Part shown: positions 44,202-53,443 of the stretch, piece by piece | How the letters are laid out: each line of letters opens with the position of its first letter | Position numbering within the stretch: the first letter of the stretch is position 1 | DNA from: Rhizobium sp. NZLR1 | GTDB lineage: Bacteria; Pseudomonadota; Alphaproteobacteria; Rhizobiales; Rhizobiaceae | Reading direction: 5' to 3' | DNA: 64,000 nucleotides | Assembly (NCBI RefSeq): GCF_017357385.1 | Contig: NZ_CP071632.1 | Location: 935,501-999,500 of the forward strand | Program-made: the position numbers and the translations under genes | Notes under the pieces: generated by a model | Told to the model about the DNA's origin: nothing | The model's database searches: none | What the model saw: the letters and a program-made list of their open reading frames with translations, nothing else

Positions 44202-44331
44202 ACAACAAAATCAATCCGATGTTTTCAGGTCCGATGTTTCGAGAACGCAGCCATTGCGTTTGTCGTTCCAGCGCATACATGGATGCCGATCGCGGATTGA
44301 CGATCGTGCGACCCGAAGCGAAGGATAAGAG

Positions 44332-45192
44332 ATGGCTGGATTGTTGAGAAAGCTGCTGCCGAAACGGTTCCGCAAGGACGGCATCACCATCCCGGTCGTC
44401 CGGCTGCAGGGGGCGATCGTCAGCGGCGGCGGCCAGTTCCGGCCGGCCCTCAATCTCGCCAATGTCGCTCCGGTTCTGGAGAAGGCCTTCGCCATGAAGG
44501 ACGCGCCGGCGGTTGCCATCTCGATCAATTCGCCCGGCGGTTCGCCCGTCCAGTCCCGCCTGATCTTCACCCGCATTCGGGAACTCGCTCGCGAGAAGCA
44601 GAAGAAGGTGCTGGTCTTCGTCGAGGACGTCGCCGCGTCCGGCGGTTACATGATCGCCCTTGCCGGCGACGAGATCATTGCCGACGCCACCTCGATCGTC
44701 GGCTCGATCGGCGTCGTTTCCGGCGGGTTCGGCTTTCCCGAGCTCTTGAAGAAGATCGGCGTCGAGCGCCGCGTTTACACCGCCGGCGAAAACAAGGTGA
44801 TCCTCGACCCTTTCCAGCCCGAAAAGGAAAAGGACATCGAATACCTGAAGAGCCTGCAGCTCGAAATCCACCATGTTTTCATAGCAATGGTGCGCGAACG
44901 CCGCGCCGGCAAGCTGCGGGATGATGCGGCGGTGTTCTCCGGCCTGTTCTGGAGCGGCACCCGCGGCCTTGAGCTCGGCCTCATCGATGGCCTCGGCGAC
45001 ATGCGCCAGGAATTGAAGCGGCGCTACGGCCAGAAGACCAAGCTGGAGCTTGTCACCGCCGGCCGCGGCCTGCTCGGCCGCCGCATTCCCGGCGTGTCGC
45101 CGGTGTCGCTCGAAGGGGCGGCGTCCGGTCTTGCCACAGGGCTTGCCGAAGCGGCGGAAGAAAGAGCATTGTGGAGCCGTTTCGGGCTTTGA
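44332..45192 (+). CDS. S49-family (SppA/SohB-like) serine peptidase
   Basis: A 286-residue peptidase of the signal-peptide-peptidase type. The S49 core is visible: INSPGGSPVQS (about 64-74), then the nucleophile Ser in VEDVAASGGYMIALAGDEI (about residue 104) and TSIVGSIGVVSGGFGF. Unlike most SppA/SohB proteins there is no N-terminal membrane helix; the protein starts with a basic stretch (LLRKLLPKRFRKDG). It is followed 18 bases later by a 63-residue single-helix membrane protein that may act with it. The substrate is unknown. Confidence 0.85.
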   Translation: MAGLLRKLLPKRFRKDGITIPVVRLQGAIVSGGGQFRPALNLANVAPVLEKAFAMKDAPAVAISINSPGGSPVQSRLIFTRIRELAREKQKKVLVFVEDVAASGGYMIALAGDEIIADATSIVGSIGVVSGGFGFPELLKKIGVERRVYTAGENKVILDPFQPEKEKDIEYLKSLQLEIHHVFIAMVRERRAGKLRDDAAVFSGLFWSGTRGLELGLIDGLGDMRQELKRRYGQKTKLELVTAGRGLLGRRIPGVSPVSLEGAASGLATGLAEAAEERALWSRFGL

Positions 45193-45210
45193 GGGGAGCA
45201 GAATAGGGTC

Positions 45211-45402
45211 ATGCCGCAGCTTATTACCATCCTGATCCTGGTCTTCTCAGCCTGGTGGCTCTATCGCCGCTTCGTCTCCGATGCCCGCAAGCTCGCCGAA
45301 AAGTCGCGCCGGGCTGAGAAAGAGCGCCAGACCGGCGCGATCGGCACGCTGGTCAAGGATCCGGTGACCGGGGAATACCGGCTGAAGCGCGAGGGAGAAT
45401 AG
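45211..45402 (+). CDS. Small single-helix membrane protein
   Basis: A 63-residue protein with one N-terminal membrane helix (LITILILVFSAWWLYRRF) and a charged C-terminal tail rich in Lys, Arg and Glu that ends VKDPVTGEYRLKREGE. It lies 18 bases after the S49 peptidase gene and is probably cotranscribed. The tail ending is typical of small rhizobial proteins annotated only as hypothetical. A partner role with the soluble peptidase is inference from position. Confidence 0.68.
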   Translation: MPQLITILILVFSAWWLYRRFVSDARKLAEKSRRAEKERQTGAIGTLVKDPVTGEYRLKREGE

Positions 45403-45436
45403 GCGCCACAGCTCCGCTTGCCGCGCGTCGGGGCTG

Positions 45437-45574
45437 CCCCTCATCCGGCTGCCGCCACCTTTTCCCCGCAAACGGGGCGAAGGGGATATGCCGCAACGTC
45501 TCCGTCCCTCGCTGGCTTCTCGCAGGGCACGTCCCCTCGCCCCGTTTAGGGGGAGAGGGTTAGGGTGAGGGGCA
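45437..45574. repeat. BIME-like palindromic repeat, intact
   Basis: About 138 bp, from CCCCTCATCCGGCTGCCGCC to AGGGTTAGGGTGAGGGGCA. It holds a TTTTCCCC...GGGGCGAAGGGG stem and a CCCCTCGCC...GGGGGAGAGGG stem. It is the cleanest uninterrupted copy in the window and contains the exact CCCCTCATCCG that the IS110 elements split. Confidence 0.8.
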
Positions 45575-45679
45575 GAGGCTCTCTCCACACAGCGTTGCCA
45601 CCCGCGCAAAACTCTTGACCCCTGCCGCCCTCCATGGCACCTGTCGCGCCGATAATCTCTAAGCAATCGGTGCCGTTTC

Positions 45680-46632
<953 letters not shown>

Positions 46633-46636
<4 letters not shown>

Positions 46637-47184
46637 CGCAAAAGCCTGCCAGCCGTATCGTCCATATCAACGGCTGGCCAGGCACTGGGAAGCTGACTGT
46701 CGGCCGTTTGCTGGCTGAAAGGCTCGGCGCGCGGCTCATCGACAATCACACGCTGCTCAATCCGGCCGAGGCTCTGTTCTCCCGCAGCGATCCGTTGCAC
46801 GCATCGCTGCGCGGGCAGATCCGCCAGGCGTTTTTCGACCATGCCGTGCGCGCCAACCCGGCCGAAAGCTTCGTCTTCACCGATGCGCTCTCGGATGACG
46901 CAGATGATAGTGCGGTCTTCTCCTGGTATCGCGATCTGGCTGCCGCAAGAGGCGTTAATCTTGTGGCGATCCTGATCGATTGTGCGCCGGAAGAGAATGC
47001 CAGGCGCCTTGCCTCTCCCGGTCGGTCCGAGGCGCTCAAGCTGACGGATACGGCAACGCTGCAACGGTTGCGGGCAAACTATAAACTGCTGCGCGGACTG
47101 GCTGAACGCACCGTCGAAATCGACACGACAGGCCTTTCGCCGGCGCACACGATGGCCCGAATCCTCGAAGATAGCGGCGTTTGA
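46633..47184 (+). CDS. P-loop kinase-like protein
   Basis: A 183-residue AAA/adenylate-kinase-like P-loop protein. Walker A is [20 protein letters not shown] (about 11-30), with Lys-Leu-Thr instead of the common Lys-Ser/Thr-Thr. The rest ([47 protein letters not shown]) resembles small-molecule kinases and shikimate-kinase-like proteins. The GTG start overlaps the glyQ stop, so translation is coupled to glycyl-tRNA synthetase alpha. The substrate is unknown; a chloramphenicol-phosphotransferase-like role is one possibility. Confidence 0.7.
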
Positions 47185-47245
47185 CGGCAACCGGGAAACC
47201 TGCGTAGTCTCCGCCCGGACATTACTTCGCTGCGGGGGATTCGCG

Positions 47246-47797
47246 ATGTATATTGCACTTGGCGTCATCGTTCTGGTCGTGCTCTACGTCGTCTTTATCT
47301 ACAACGGCCTGGTTCGCTCCCGGCAGATGGCGGAGGAAGCCTGGTCGGGCATCGACGTGCAGCTGAAGCGCCGCGCCGATCTGATCCCGAACTTGATCGA
47401 GACGGTCAAGGGTTATGCCGCCCATGAAAAGACCACGCTCGAAGAGGTGGTTTCGCTTCGCAACAAGGCGCAGGCCGTGCCATCAGGCGATGTTGCCGGC
47501 AGGGCGCAGGCGGAAGGCCTGCTTGGCCAAGCGCTCGGGCGGGTCATCGCGCTCGCCGAAGCCTATCCCGATCTCAAGGCCAACCAGAATTTTGCCGAGC
47601 TGCAGGCCTCGCTGGAAACCATGGAAGGCGAGCTGCAGATGGCGCGGCGGTATTACAACGGTGCCGCCCGCGACCTGAACGTCAAGGTCGAAAGCTTCCC
47701 CTCCAATCTCGTCGCCGGCCAATTCGGTTTTGCCAAGCGGGAATATTTCGAAATCACCAACGAGACCGACCGCGCCGTTCCCAGCGTGAAATTCTGA
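47246..47797 (+). CDS. lemA: LemA-family protein
   Basis: A 183-residue membrane-anchored helical protein of unclear function. One N-terminal helix (ALGVIVLVVLYVVFIYNGLV) is followed by the LemA signature SGIDVQLKRRADLIPNLIET (about 33-52). Conserved YYNGAARDLNVKVESFPSNL lies near the end. LemA genes are usually next to a DUF2207 or TPM-domain membrane protein; here the DUF2207 gene is 1.4 kb further on, with an EPSP synthase gene in between. Confidence 0.92.
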   Translation: MYIALGVIVLVVLYVVFIYNGLVRSRQMAEEAWSGIDVQLKRRADLIPNLIETVKGYAAHEKTTLEEVVSLRNKAQAVPSGDVAGRAQAEGLLGQALGRVIALAEAYPDLKANQNFAELQASLETMEGELQMARRYYNGAARDLNVKVESFPSNLVAGQFGFAKREYFEITNETDRAVPSVKF

Positions 47798-47887
47798 CGA
47801 TCCGGCATTTTGCCTTTGCGAAAAAGCGATTAAGAGCAGGGGCAGACTGCGGCCGATAAGGCTCGCCCCATGGACGGAAGACTCAGC

Positions 47888-49150
47888 ATGACACGCACAG
47901 CCAAACTCACGATCATCCCGCCGGGCAAGCCGCTTTCGGGCCGCGCCATGCCGCCGGGCTCGAAGTCGATCACCAATCGCGCGCTGCTGCTCGCCGGCCT
48001 CGCCAAGGGCACGAGCCGGCTGACCGGTGCGCTGAAGAGCGACGATACGCGCTATATGGCCGATGCGCTGCGCGCCATGGGTGTTGTGATCGACGAGCCC
48101 GATGATACCAGCTTCGTCGTTACCGGCAGCGGCAGGCTGCTGCCGCCGAAAGCGCCGCTCTTCCTCGGCAATGCCGGCACGGCGACGCGCTTCCTGACGG
48201 CCGCGGCCGCCCTGGTCGACGGCACGGTGATCGTCGATGGCGACGAACATATGCGCAAGCGCCCGATCGGCCCGCTGGTCGAGGCGATGCGCACCCTCGG
48301 CATCGATGCGAGCGCCGAAACCGGCTGCCCGCCGGTCACCGTCAAAGGCACCGGCCGCTTCCAGGCCGACCGCATCCGCATCGATGGCGGTCTGTCCAGC
48401 CAGTATGTCTCGGCGCTGCTGATGATGGCGGCCGGCGGCGACCGGCCGGTCGATATCGAACTGGTCGGCGAGGATATCGGCGCGCTCGGTTATATCGATC
48501 TGACCACGGCGGCGATGAAAGCCTTCGGCGCCAAGGTCGAAAAGACCAGCGCCGTCACCTGGCGCGTCGAGCCGACCGGCTACCGCGCCGCCGACTTCAT
48601 CGTCGAGCCCGATGCCTCGGCTGCCACCTACCTCTGGGCCGCCGAGGTCCTGACCGGCGGCGCGATCGATCTCGGCGTTCCCTCCGACGCCTTTTCGCAG
48701 CCGGATGCGCGCGCCTACGACATGATCGCCCGTTTTCCGCAGCTGCCGGCGGAGATCGACGGCTCGCAGATGCAGGATGCCGTCCCGACGCTTGCGGTGC
48801 TTGCCGCCTTCAACGAGACGCCGGTTCGCTTCGTCGGCATCGCCAACCTGCGCGTCAAGGAATGCGATCGTATCCGGGCGCTCTCGACCGGCCTCAACGG
48901 TATCGTTCCGGGGCTTGCCCGCGAAGAGGGCGACGATCTGATCGTAAAGTCCGATCCCGCACTTGCAGGACAGCGTCTTCCGGCCGAGATCGACAGCTTT
49001 GCCGATCACCGTATCGCCATGAGTTTCGCGCTCGCCGGGCTGAAGATCGACGGCATCACCATTCTCGATCCCGATTGCGTCGGCAAGACCTTCCCCGCCT
49101 ATTGGCGGACGCTCGCCGCCCTCGGCGTGACATATCAGGACAAAGATTGA
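47888..49150 (+). CDS. aroA: 3-phosphoshikimate 1-carboxyvinyltransferase (EPSP synthase)
   Basis: Joins shikimate 3-phosphate and PEP in aromatic amino acid synthesis; 420 residues in two domains. Motifs: PPGSKSITNRALLLAGLA, LGNAGTATRFLTAAAAL (PEP-loop region), DGDEHMRKRPIGPLVEAM, GGLSSQYVSALLM, VEPDASAATYLWAAE, LRVKECDRIRAL and FADHRIAMSFALAG. The active-site Lys, Arg, Asp and Glu look intact. The GTATRF loop differs from the GTAMRP of classical class I enzymes. Neighbours are lemA and DUF2207, not cmk and rpsA as usual for aroA in this group, so it may be a second copy. An ATG six codons upstream is possible. Confidence 0.88.
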   Translation: MTRTAKLTIIPPGKPLSGRAMPPGSKSITNRALLLAGLAKGTSRLTGALKSDDTRYMADALRAMGVVIDEPDDTSFVVTGSGRLLPPKAPLFLGNAGTATRFLTAAAALVDGTVIVDGDEHMRKRPIGPLVEAMRTLGIDASAETGCPPVTVKGTGRFQADRIRIDGGLSSQYVSALLMMAAGGDRPVDIELVGEDIGALGYIDLTTAAMKAFGAKVEKTSAVTWRVEPTGYRAADFIVEPDASAATYLWAAEVLTGGAIDLGVPSDAFSQPDARAYDMIARFPQLPAEIDGSQMQDAVPTLAVLAAFNETPVRFVGIANLRVKECDRIRALSTGLNGIVPGLAREEGDDLIVKSDPALAGQRLPAEIDSFADHRIAMSFALAGLKIDGITILDPDCVGKTFPAYWRTLAALGVTYQDKD

Positions 49151-49188
49151 GGTAACGTGCAGCCGAGGCTGCCGGCGGGGAGACAGGG

Positions 49189-51123
49189 ATGGGGCGTCGG
49201 TTTTTCGGGTTTTGTTTTGCACTGCTGTTGATGTTCGCTGCTCCGGCGGCCTTTGCCGCCGAGGTCATCGACAGTTTCGCCTCCGACATCGTACTCGAAA
49301 AGAGCGGCGCGATGACGGTGACGGAAACGATCACCGTCGATGCCGAGGGTAACCAGATCAATCACGGCATCTTTCGTGATTTCCCGCTCTACTTCACCGA
49401 TGCCGCAGAGCGTCGCCGCAGCGTCGATTTCAATATGGTCTCGGTGCAGCGCGACGGCGCGGATGAGCCCTGGCATACCGAATCGATTTCGGGCGGCATC
49501 CGCATCTATGCCGGTTCTGCCGACGTGAGGGTGACGCCGGGTCGTCATCGTTATGTCTTCACCTACCGGACCAACCGCCAGATCCGCTATTTCGACGATC
49601 ATGCCGAACTCTACTGGAACGTCACCGGCAATGGCTGGATCTTCCCGATCCGCTCGGCCACGGCGACGGTGACGCTGCCGCCGGGTGTTACCGCCACCGA
49701 CACGGTCTTCTTTACCGGCCCTCAGGGCGGGACGGGAAAGAACGCCAGCGTCGACGAGACCGGCGCCGGCCTGGTCTTTGCAACGACCGCGCCGCTTGAC
49801 GCCAATGAGGGCCTGACTTTCGCGATCCGCATGCCGAAAGGGTCGATCGATCCGCCGAGCGCGGATATGGAAAGCACATGGTGGCTGAAGGACAACCGTA
49901 ATTATTTCATCGGCTTCGGCGGTCTGATCCTGGTTTTCGCCTATTACACCTGGTCCTGGCTGAAAGTCGGCCGCGATCCCGCCCGCGGCGTCGTCGTGCC
50001 GCGCTGGGACGCACCTGATGGCATCTCGCCGGCGCTGGTCAACTACATCGACAATAAGGGCTTCTCCGGCGAGGGCTGGACCGCGCTGTCGGCCACGGCG
50101 CTCAATCTTGCCGTCCGCGGTTACGTCAAGCTCGAAGACCTGAAGAATTCAATCGTCATCCAAGGTACCGGTAAAGCGCTCGGCAAGGAGAAATTCCAGG
50201 CCGGCGAAATCGAATTGCTGAAGGTTGCCGGCGGTGCGGGTTCGACACTGGCGATCGACAAGGCCAATGGCGAGCGGGTCAAATCCGTCGGCCAGGCCTT
50301 CCGTTCGGCGATCGAGAAGGAGCACCGCGGCAAATATTACAATTCCAACCTCGGTTATACCGCAGGCGGCATCGCGCTCAGCGCCGCCGCCCTGGTGGCG
50401 CTGTTCGTCTTTGGCTCGCTGGAACCGGAGACGATCGCGCTGATGCTGATCCCGGCCGCCATCGCGGTTTTTGTTGCCGTGTTCGCTGCCGCCCTCGTCA
50501 GGTCGCTGCATCGCGGCACGTCGCTGTTCGGCAAGATCATCGCCATCATCGCCACCGCGGTCGGCGTTTTCGTCGGCATCAGCATTCTTGCGGTCGTCGT
50601 TATGGCGCTTGCCTCGTCGCTGGTGGAACTGCATGAAACGCCGATGCTCTTTGCCGTCGGCGGCATCGTGCTTTTGAACATCCTCTATTTCTTCATCATG
50701 AGCGCGCCGACCCCGCTCGGCGCCAAGATGATGGATGGCATAGACGGCTTGCGCCAATATTTGACGCTGGCCGAGAAAGACCGGATGAACACGGCGGGCG
50801 CCCCGCAAATGTCGCCGCGGCATTTCGAGACGCTGCTGCCTTATGCCGTGGCGCTTGGGGTCGAAAAACCCTGGTCGCGCACCTTCGAGACCTGGCTTGC
50901 AGCCGCCGCGGCCGGTGCGGCTGCCGCCTATGCGCCCGCCTGGTATTCCGGCAATTTCAACAGCGGCAGCTTTTCCGACCGCATCGGCGGCTTTTCCTCG
51001 TCGATGGCCTCGACCATCGCCTCGACGATCCCTGCGCCGCCGCCCTCGAGTTCGTCCTCCGGTTTTTCCGGCGGCGGTTCGTCCGGCGGGGGTGGCGGAG
51101 GCGGTGGGGGCGGCGGCTGGTAA
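49189..51123 (+). CDS. DUF2207 membrane protein
   Basis: A 644-residue inner-membrane protein. A signal peptide (FFGFCFALLLMFAAPAAFA) leads to an extracytoplasmic DUF2207 beta domain (about 25-225, with FASDIVLEKSGAMTVTETIT and GIFRDFPLYF). Membrane helices follow at about 240-260 and 395-510. The C-terminus ends in a Ser/Gly-rich stretch with eleven consecutive Gly, then Trp, typical of this family. Such proteins are often encoded next to LemA; here aroA intervenes. The function is unknown, perhaps envelope related. Confidence 0.9.
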   Translation: MGRRFFGFCFALLLMFAAPAAFAAEVIDSFASDIVLEKSGAMTVTETITVDAEGNQINHGIFRDFPLYFTDAAERRRSVDFNMVSVQRDGADEPWHTESISGGIRIYAGSADVRVTPGRHRYVFTYRTNRQIRYFDDHAELYWNVTGNGWIFPIRSATATVTLPPGVTATDTVFFTGPQGGTGKNASVDETGAGLVFATTAPLDANEGLTFAIRMPKGSIDPPSADMESTWWLKDNRNYFIGFGGLILVFAYYTWSWLKVGRDPARGVVVPRWDAPDGISPALVNYIDNKGFSGEGWTALSATALNLAVRGYVKLEDLKNSIVIQGTGKALGKEKFQAGEIELLKVAGGAGSTLAIDKANGERVKSVGQAFRSAIEKEHRGKYYNSNLGYTAGGIALSAAALVALFVFGSLEPETIALMLIPAAIAVFVAVFAAALVRSLHRGTSLFGKIIAIIATAVGVFVGISILAVVVMALASSLVELHETPMLFAVGGIVLLNILYFFIMSAPTPLGAKMMDGIDGLRQYLTLAEKDRMNTAGAPQMSPRHFETLLPYAVALGVEKPWSRTFETWLAAAAAGAAAAYAPAWYSGNFNSGSFSDRIGGFSSSMASTIASTIPAPPPSSSSSGFSGGGSSGGGGGGGGGGGW

Positions 51124-51188
51124 GCTTTCCCGCTTGACCTTTCGGCCCTTGGCCCTTAACCGCCAGAGGCAAAAGGAAAGGGTGGCGC

Positions 51189-52472
51189 ATGAAGGTTCTG
51201 TTGATCGGATCGGGCGGACGCGAGCATGCGCTCGCCTGGAAGCTGGCGCAATCGCCGTTGATGACGGAATTCTACGCCGCACCCGGCAATCCCGGCATAG
51301 GCGAACACGCCATCCTCGTGCCCTTGAATATCGAGGATCATGAAGCAGTCGCCGCTTTCTGCCGAGAGAAGGCGATCGATTTCGTCGTCGTCGGCCCGGA
51401 AGCGCCGCTGGTCGCCGGCCTTGCCGACCGGCTGCGCGCCGACGGTCTGACGGTCTTCGGCCCCTCCGCCGCCGCCGCCCAACTCGAGGGCTCGAAGGGC
51501 TTCACCAAGGATATCTGCGCCCGCTACGGCATTCCGACGGGCGCCTACCAGCGCTTCAACAATGGGCCGAAGGCCAAAGCCTATATCCGCGCTGAAGGCG
51601 TGCCGATCGTCGTCAAGGCTGACGGCCTTGCCGCCGGCAAGGGCGTGACGGTTGCGATGACTCTGGATGAAGCCTTGGCGGCCGTCGACGACTGCTTCGA
51701 GGGCGCCTTTGGCGAAGCCGGCGCCGAAGTCGTCGTCGAAGCCTATCTCGATGGCGAGGAGGCAAGCTTCTTCTGCCTCTGCGACGGGAAGAACGCGCTA
51801 CCGCTCGCAACCGCCCAGGATCACAAGCGGGTGGGCGAGGGCGATACCGGCGTCAATACCGGCGGCATGGGCGCCTATTCGCCGGCGCCTGTCATGACTG
51901 CCGAAATGGTCGAGCGCACCATGAAGGAGATCATCGAGCCCACGATCCGCGGCATGGCTGAGAGCGGTCATCCCTTCTCCGGCGTGTTTTTCGCCGGGCT
52001 GATGATCACCAGGAAGGGGCCGGAACTCATCGAATACAATGTCCGCTTCGGCGATCCCGAATGCCAGGTGATGATGATGCGGTTGAAGAGCGATCTGCTG
52101 CCGCTGCTGCTTGCCACCGCCAACGGCACGCTCGATCAGCTGAAGGCGGAATGGAATGACGATCCGGCGCTGACAGTGGTCATGGCCTCCAAAGGCTATC
52201 CCGGCGCCTACGCGAAGAATACGCCCATCCTCTCCGTGCCCGAGGCAGGCGAGGGCGAGAAGGTGTTTCATGCCGGCACGGGTCTCAAGGACGGCGCGCT
52301 GGTTGCGACCGGCGGCCGCGTGCTGAACGTCACCGCCTCGGGCGGCACGGTGGCCGACGCCAAGGACCGCGCCTACGCGCTGCTCGACCGGGTGAGGTGG
52401 GAAAACGGCTTTTGCCGGCGCGACATCGGCTGGCGGGCGATCGAGCGCGAAACGGGCTCGGACAAAGTATAA
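51189..52472 (+). CDS. purD: Phosphoribosylamine-glycine ligase
   Basis: The second step of purine synthesis; an ATP-grasp enzyme of 427 residues. It starts [19 protein letters not shown], with the PGNPGI segment following. The ATP-grasp part has [17 protein letters not shown] (about 140-156), [11 protein letters not shown] and [20 protein letters not shown] (about 215-235). [14 protein letters not shown] carries the metal-binding residues. No other pur gene is adjacent. The length is normal. Confidence 0.97.
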   Translation: MKVLLIGSGGREHALAWKLAQSPLMTEFYAAPGNPGIGEHAILVPLNIEDHEAVAAFCREKAIDFVVVGPEAPLVAGLADRLRADGLTVFGPSAAAAQLEGSKGFTKDICARYGIPTGAYQRFNNGPKAKAYIRAEGVPIVVKADGLAAGKGVTVAMTLDEALAAVDDCFEGAFGEAGAEVVVEAYLDGEEASFFCLCDGKNALPLATAQDHKRVGEGDTGVNTGGMGAYSPAPVMTAEMVERTMKEIIEPTIRGMAESGHPFSGVFFAGLMITRKGPELIEYNVRFGDPECQVMMMRLKSDLLPLLLATANGTLDQLKAEWNDDPALTVVMASKGYPGAYAKNTPILSVPEAGEGEKVFHAGTGLKDGALVATGGRVLNVTASGGTVADAKDRAYALLDRVRWENGFCRRDIGWRAIERETGSDKV

Positions 52473-52565
52473 ACCGCGGCGTTCTTTAAATTTTTACCCT
52501 TTCCCCTGACGGGATGGAAACAAAGCTGCGCTATACCGCTCTCACAGTGAGACGGAGGTGCGTTG

Positions 52566-53027
52566 ATGCGTCAGATTTTCCTCGGTGCGGCAATCCTGCT
52601 GATGGCAGGTTCGGCGATGGCGTCCTCGATCGAGGTGATCGGCAAGACCGCGCCGCACGCTGACGGCAGCATCGTCACCGAAACCTGTGTCAATTGCCCG
52701 CCGCTGCAGGCCGAACTCGTCAAGAAGGACTATAAGGTGCCGGAACTTAAGCCCGGCGTCCTCCAGGCCAGTGAAGTCCGCGATGTCGGCGGCGAAAAGA
52801 AGATCTATCGCACCGAAGGCTGGATGGGCGGCTCACCCGTCGTCTTCGTCAGCAAGGCGACCCCGGAAGCGATCATTGCGGCCATGCCGCCGACCCCGCC
52901 TGCCGATGGCATCGATATGAGCGCGACGACCGCAGCCGTCATCGGAAGCGACACCAAGCCCGTTGCCGCCGGCATGGCGGAACAACCGGCGACGCTTAAC
53001 GTTTCCGAATTCAAGATGCGTTTTTAA
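52566..53027 (+). CDS. Small exported protein (possibly HPE1-like)
   Basis: A 153-residue protein with a clear signal peptide (RQIFLGAAILLMAGSAMASS) and a CVNCPP motif near residue 45 of the mature segment. The body (VLQASEVRDVGGEKKIYRTE, GWMGGSPVVFVSKATPE) is repetitive in tone and ends NVSEFKMRF. It resembles the rhizobial/agrobacterial proteins labelled plant virulence effector HPE1-like, but I am not certain. GGAGG lies before the ATG. A terminator-like hairpin sits 185 bases downstream. Confidence 0.65.
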   Translation: MRQIFLGAAILLMAGSAMASSIEVIGKTAPHADGSIVTETCVNCPPLQAELVKKDYKVPELKPGVLQASEVRDVGGEKKIYRTEGWMGGSPVVFVSKATPEAIIAAMPPTPPADGIDMSATTAAVIGSDTKPVAAGMAEQPATLNVSEFKMRF

Positions 53028-53084
53028 AGCAACTTCGGTTTTAACGTCCGGAATTGCGTAAAGACGAAAGTTCCCTGCCCCTGC

Positions 53085-53245
53085 CTGATCAAGGTTTCGA
53101 TCGCTTGGGGTTCCACTTCGGTGGACCGGATGCATCCTCGAAGAGAAGCGAGGGTGCATTCCTGTTTTGGAACATATGCGGAAAAATGGGCGCGGATTTC
53201 GGCCCTTGCAGACCGCCGGATGAACGTCCGGCGGTTCTGCTTTGT
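53085..53245 (+). ncRNA. Possible structured RNA with terminator in the purD-MCP gap
   Basis: Three successive hairpins: TCCAC-TTCG-GTGGA at 53112-53125 with a stable UUCG loop; a stem of about 11 bp at 53129-53161 (GCATCCTCG with CGAGGGTGC); and ACCGCCGGA (53212-53220) with TCCGGCGGT (53227-53235) followed by TCTGCTTT. The last may simply end the upstream gene. The other two are unexplained. A half palindromic repeat lies at 53036-53065. The rest of 53028-53443 shows no gene. Confidence 0.35.
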
Positions 53246-53443
53246 CGGTGCCCCCAGATTTTTAGGGAATTCGCGTCGTAAACAGTAAAATTAAAGCTTT
53301 CTTATCGGATAAGCCTCAATTGTTACTCACCGGTCGCAGCATGTTGTTTTTAGCAGCGGTAGACGCGTCGTCTTCTTGGGCGCGCTCGCACAAGCGGTAG
53401 AAGACCGCACCGGAATGCCCCACCATTCCCGTTGCGAGGATTC

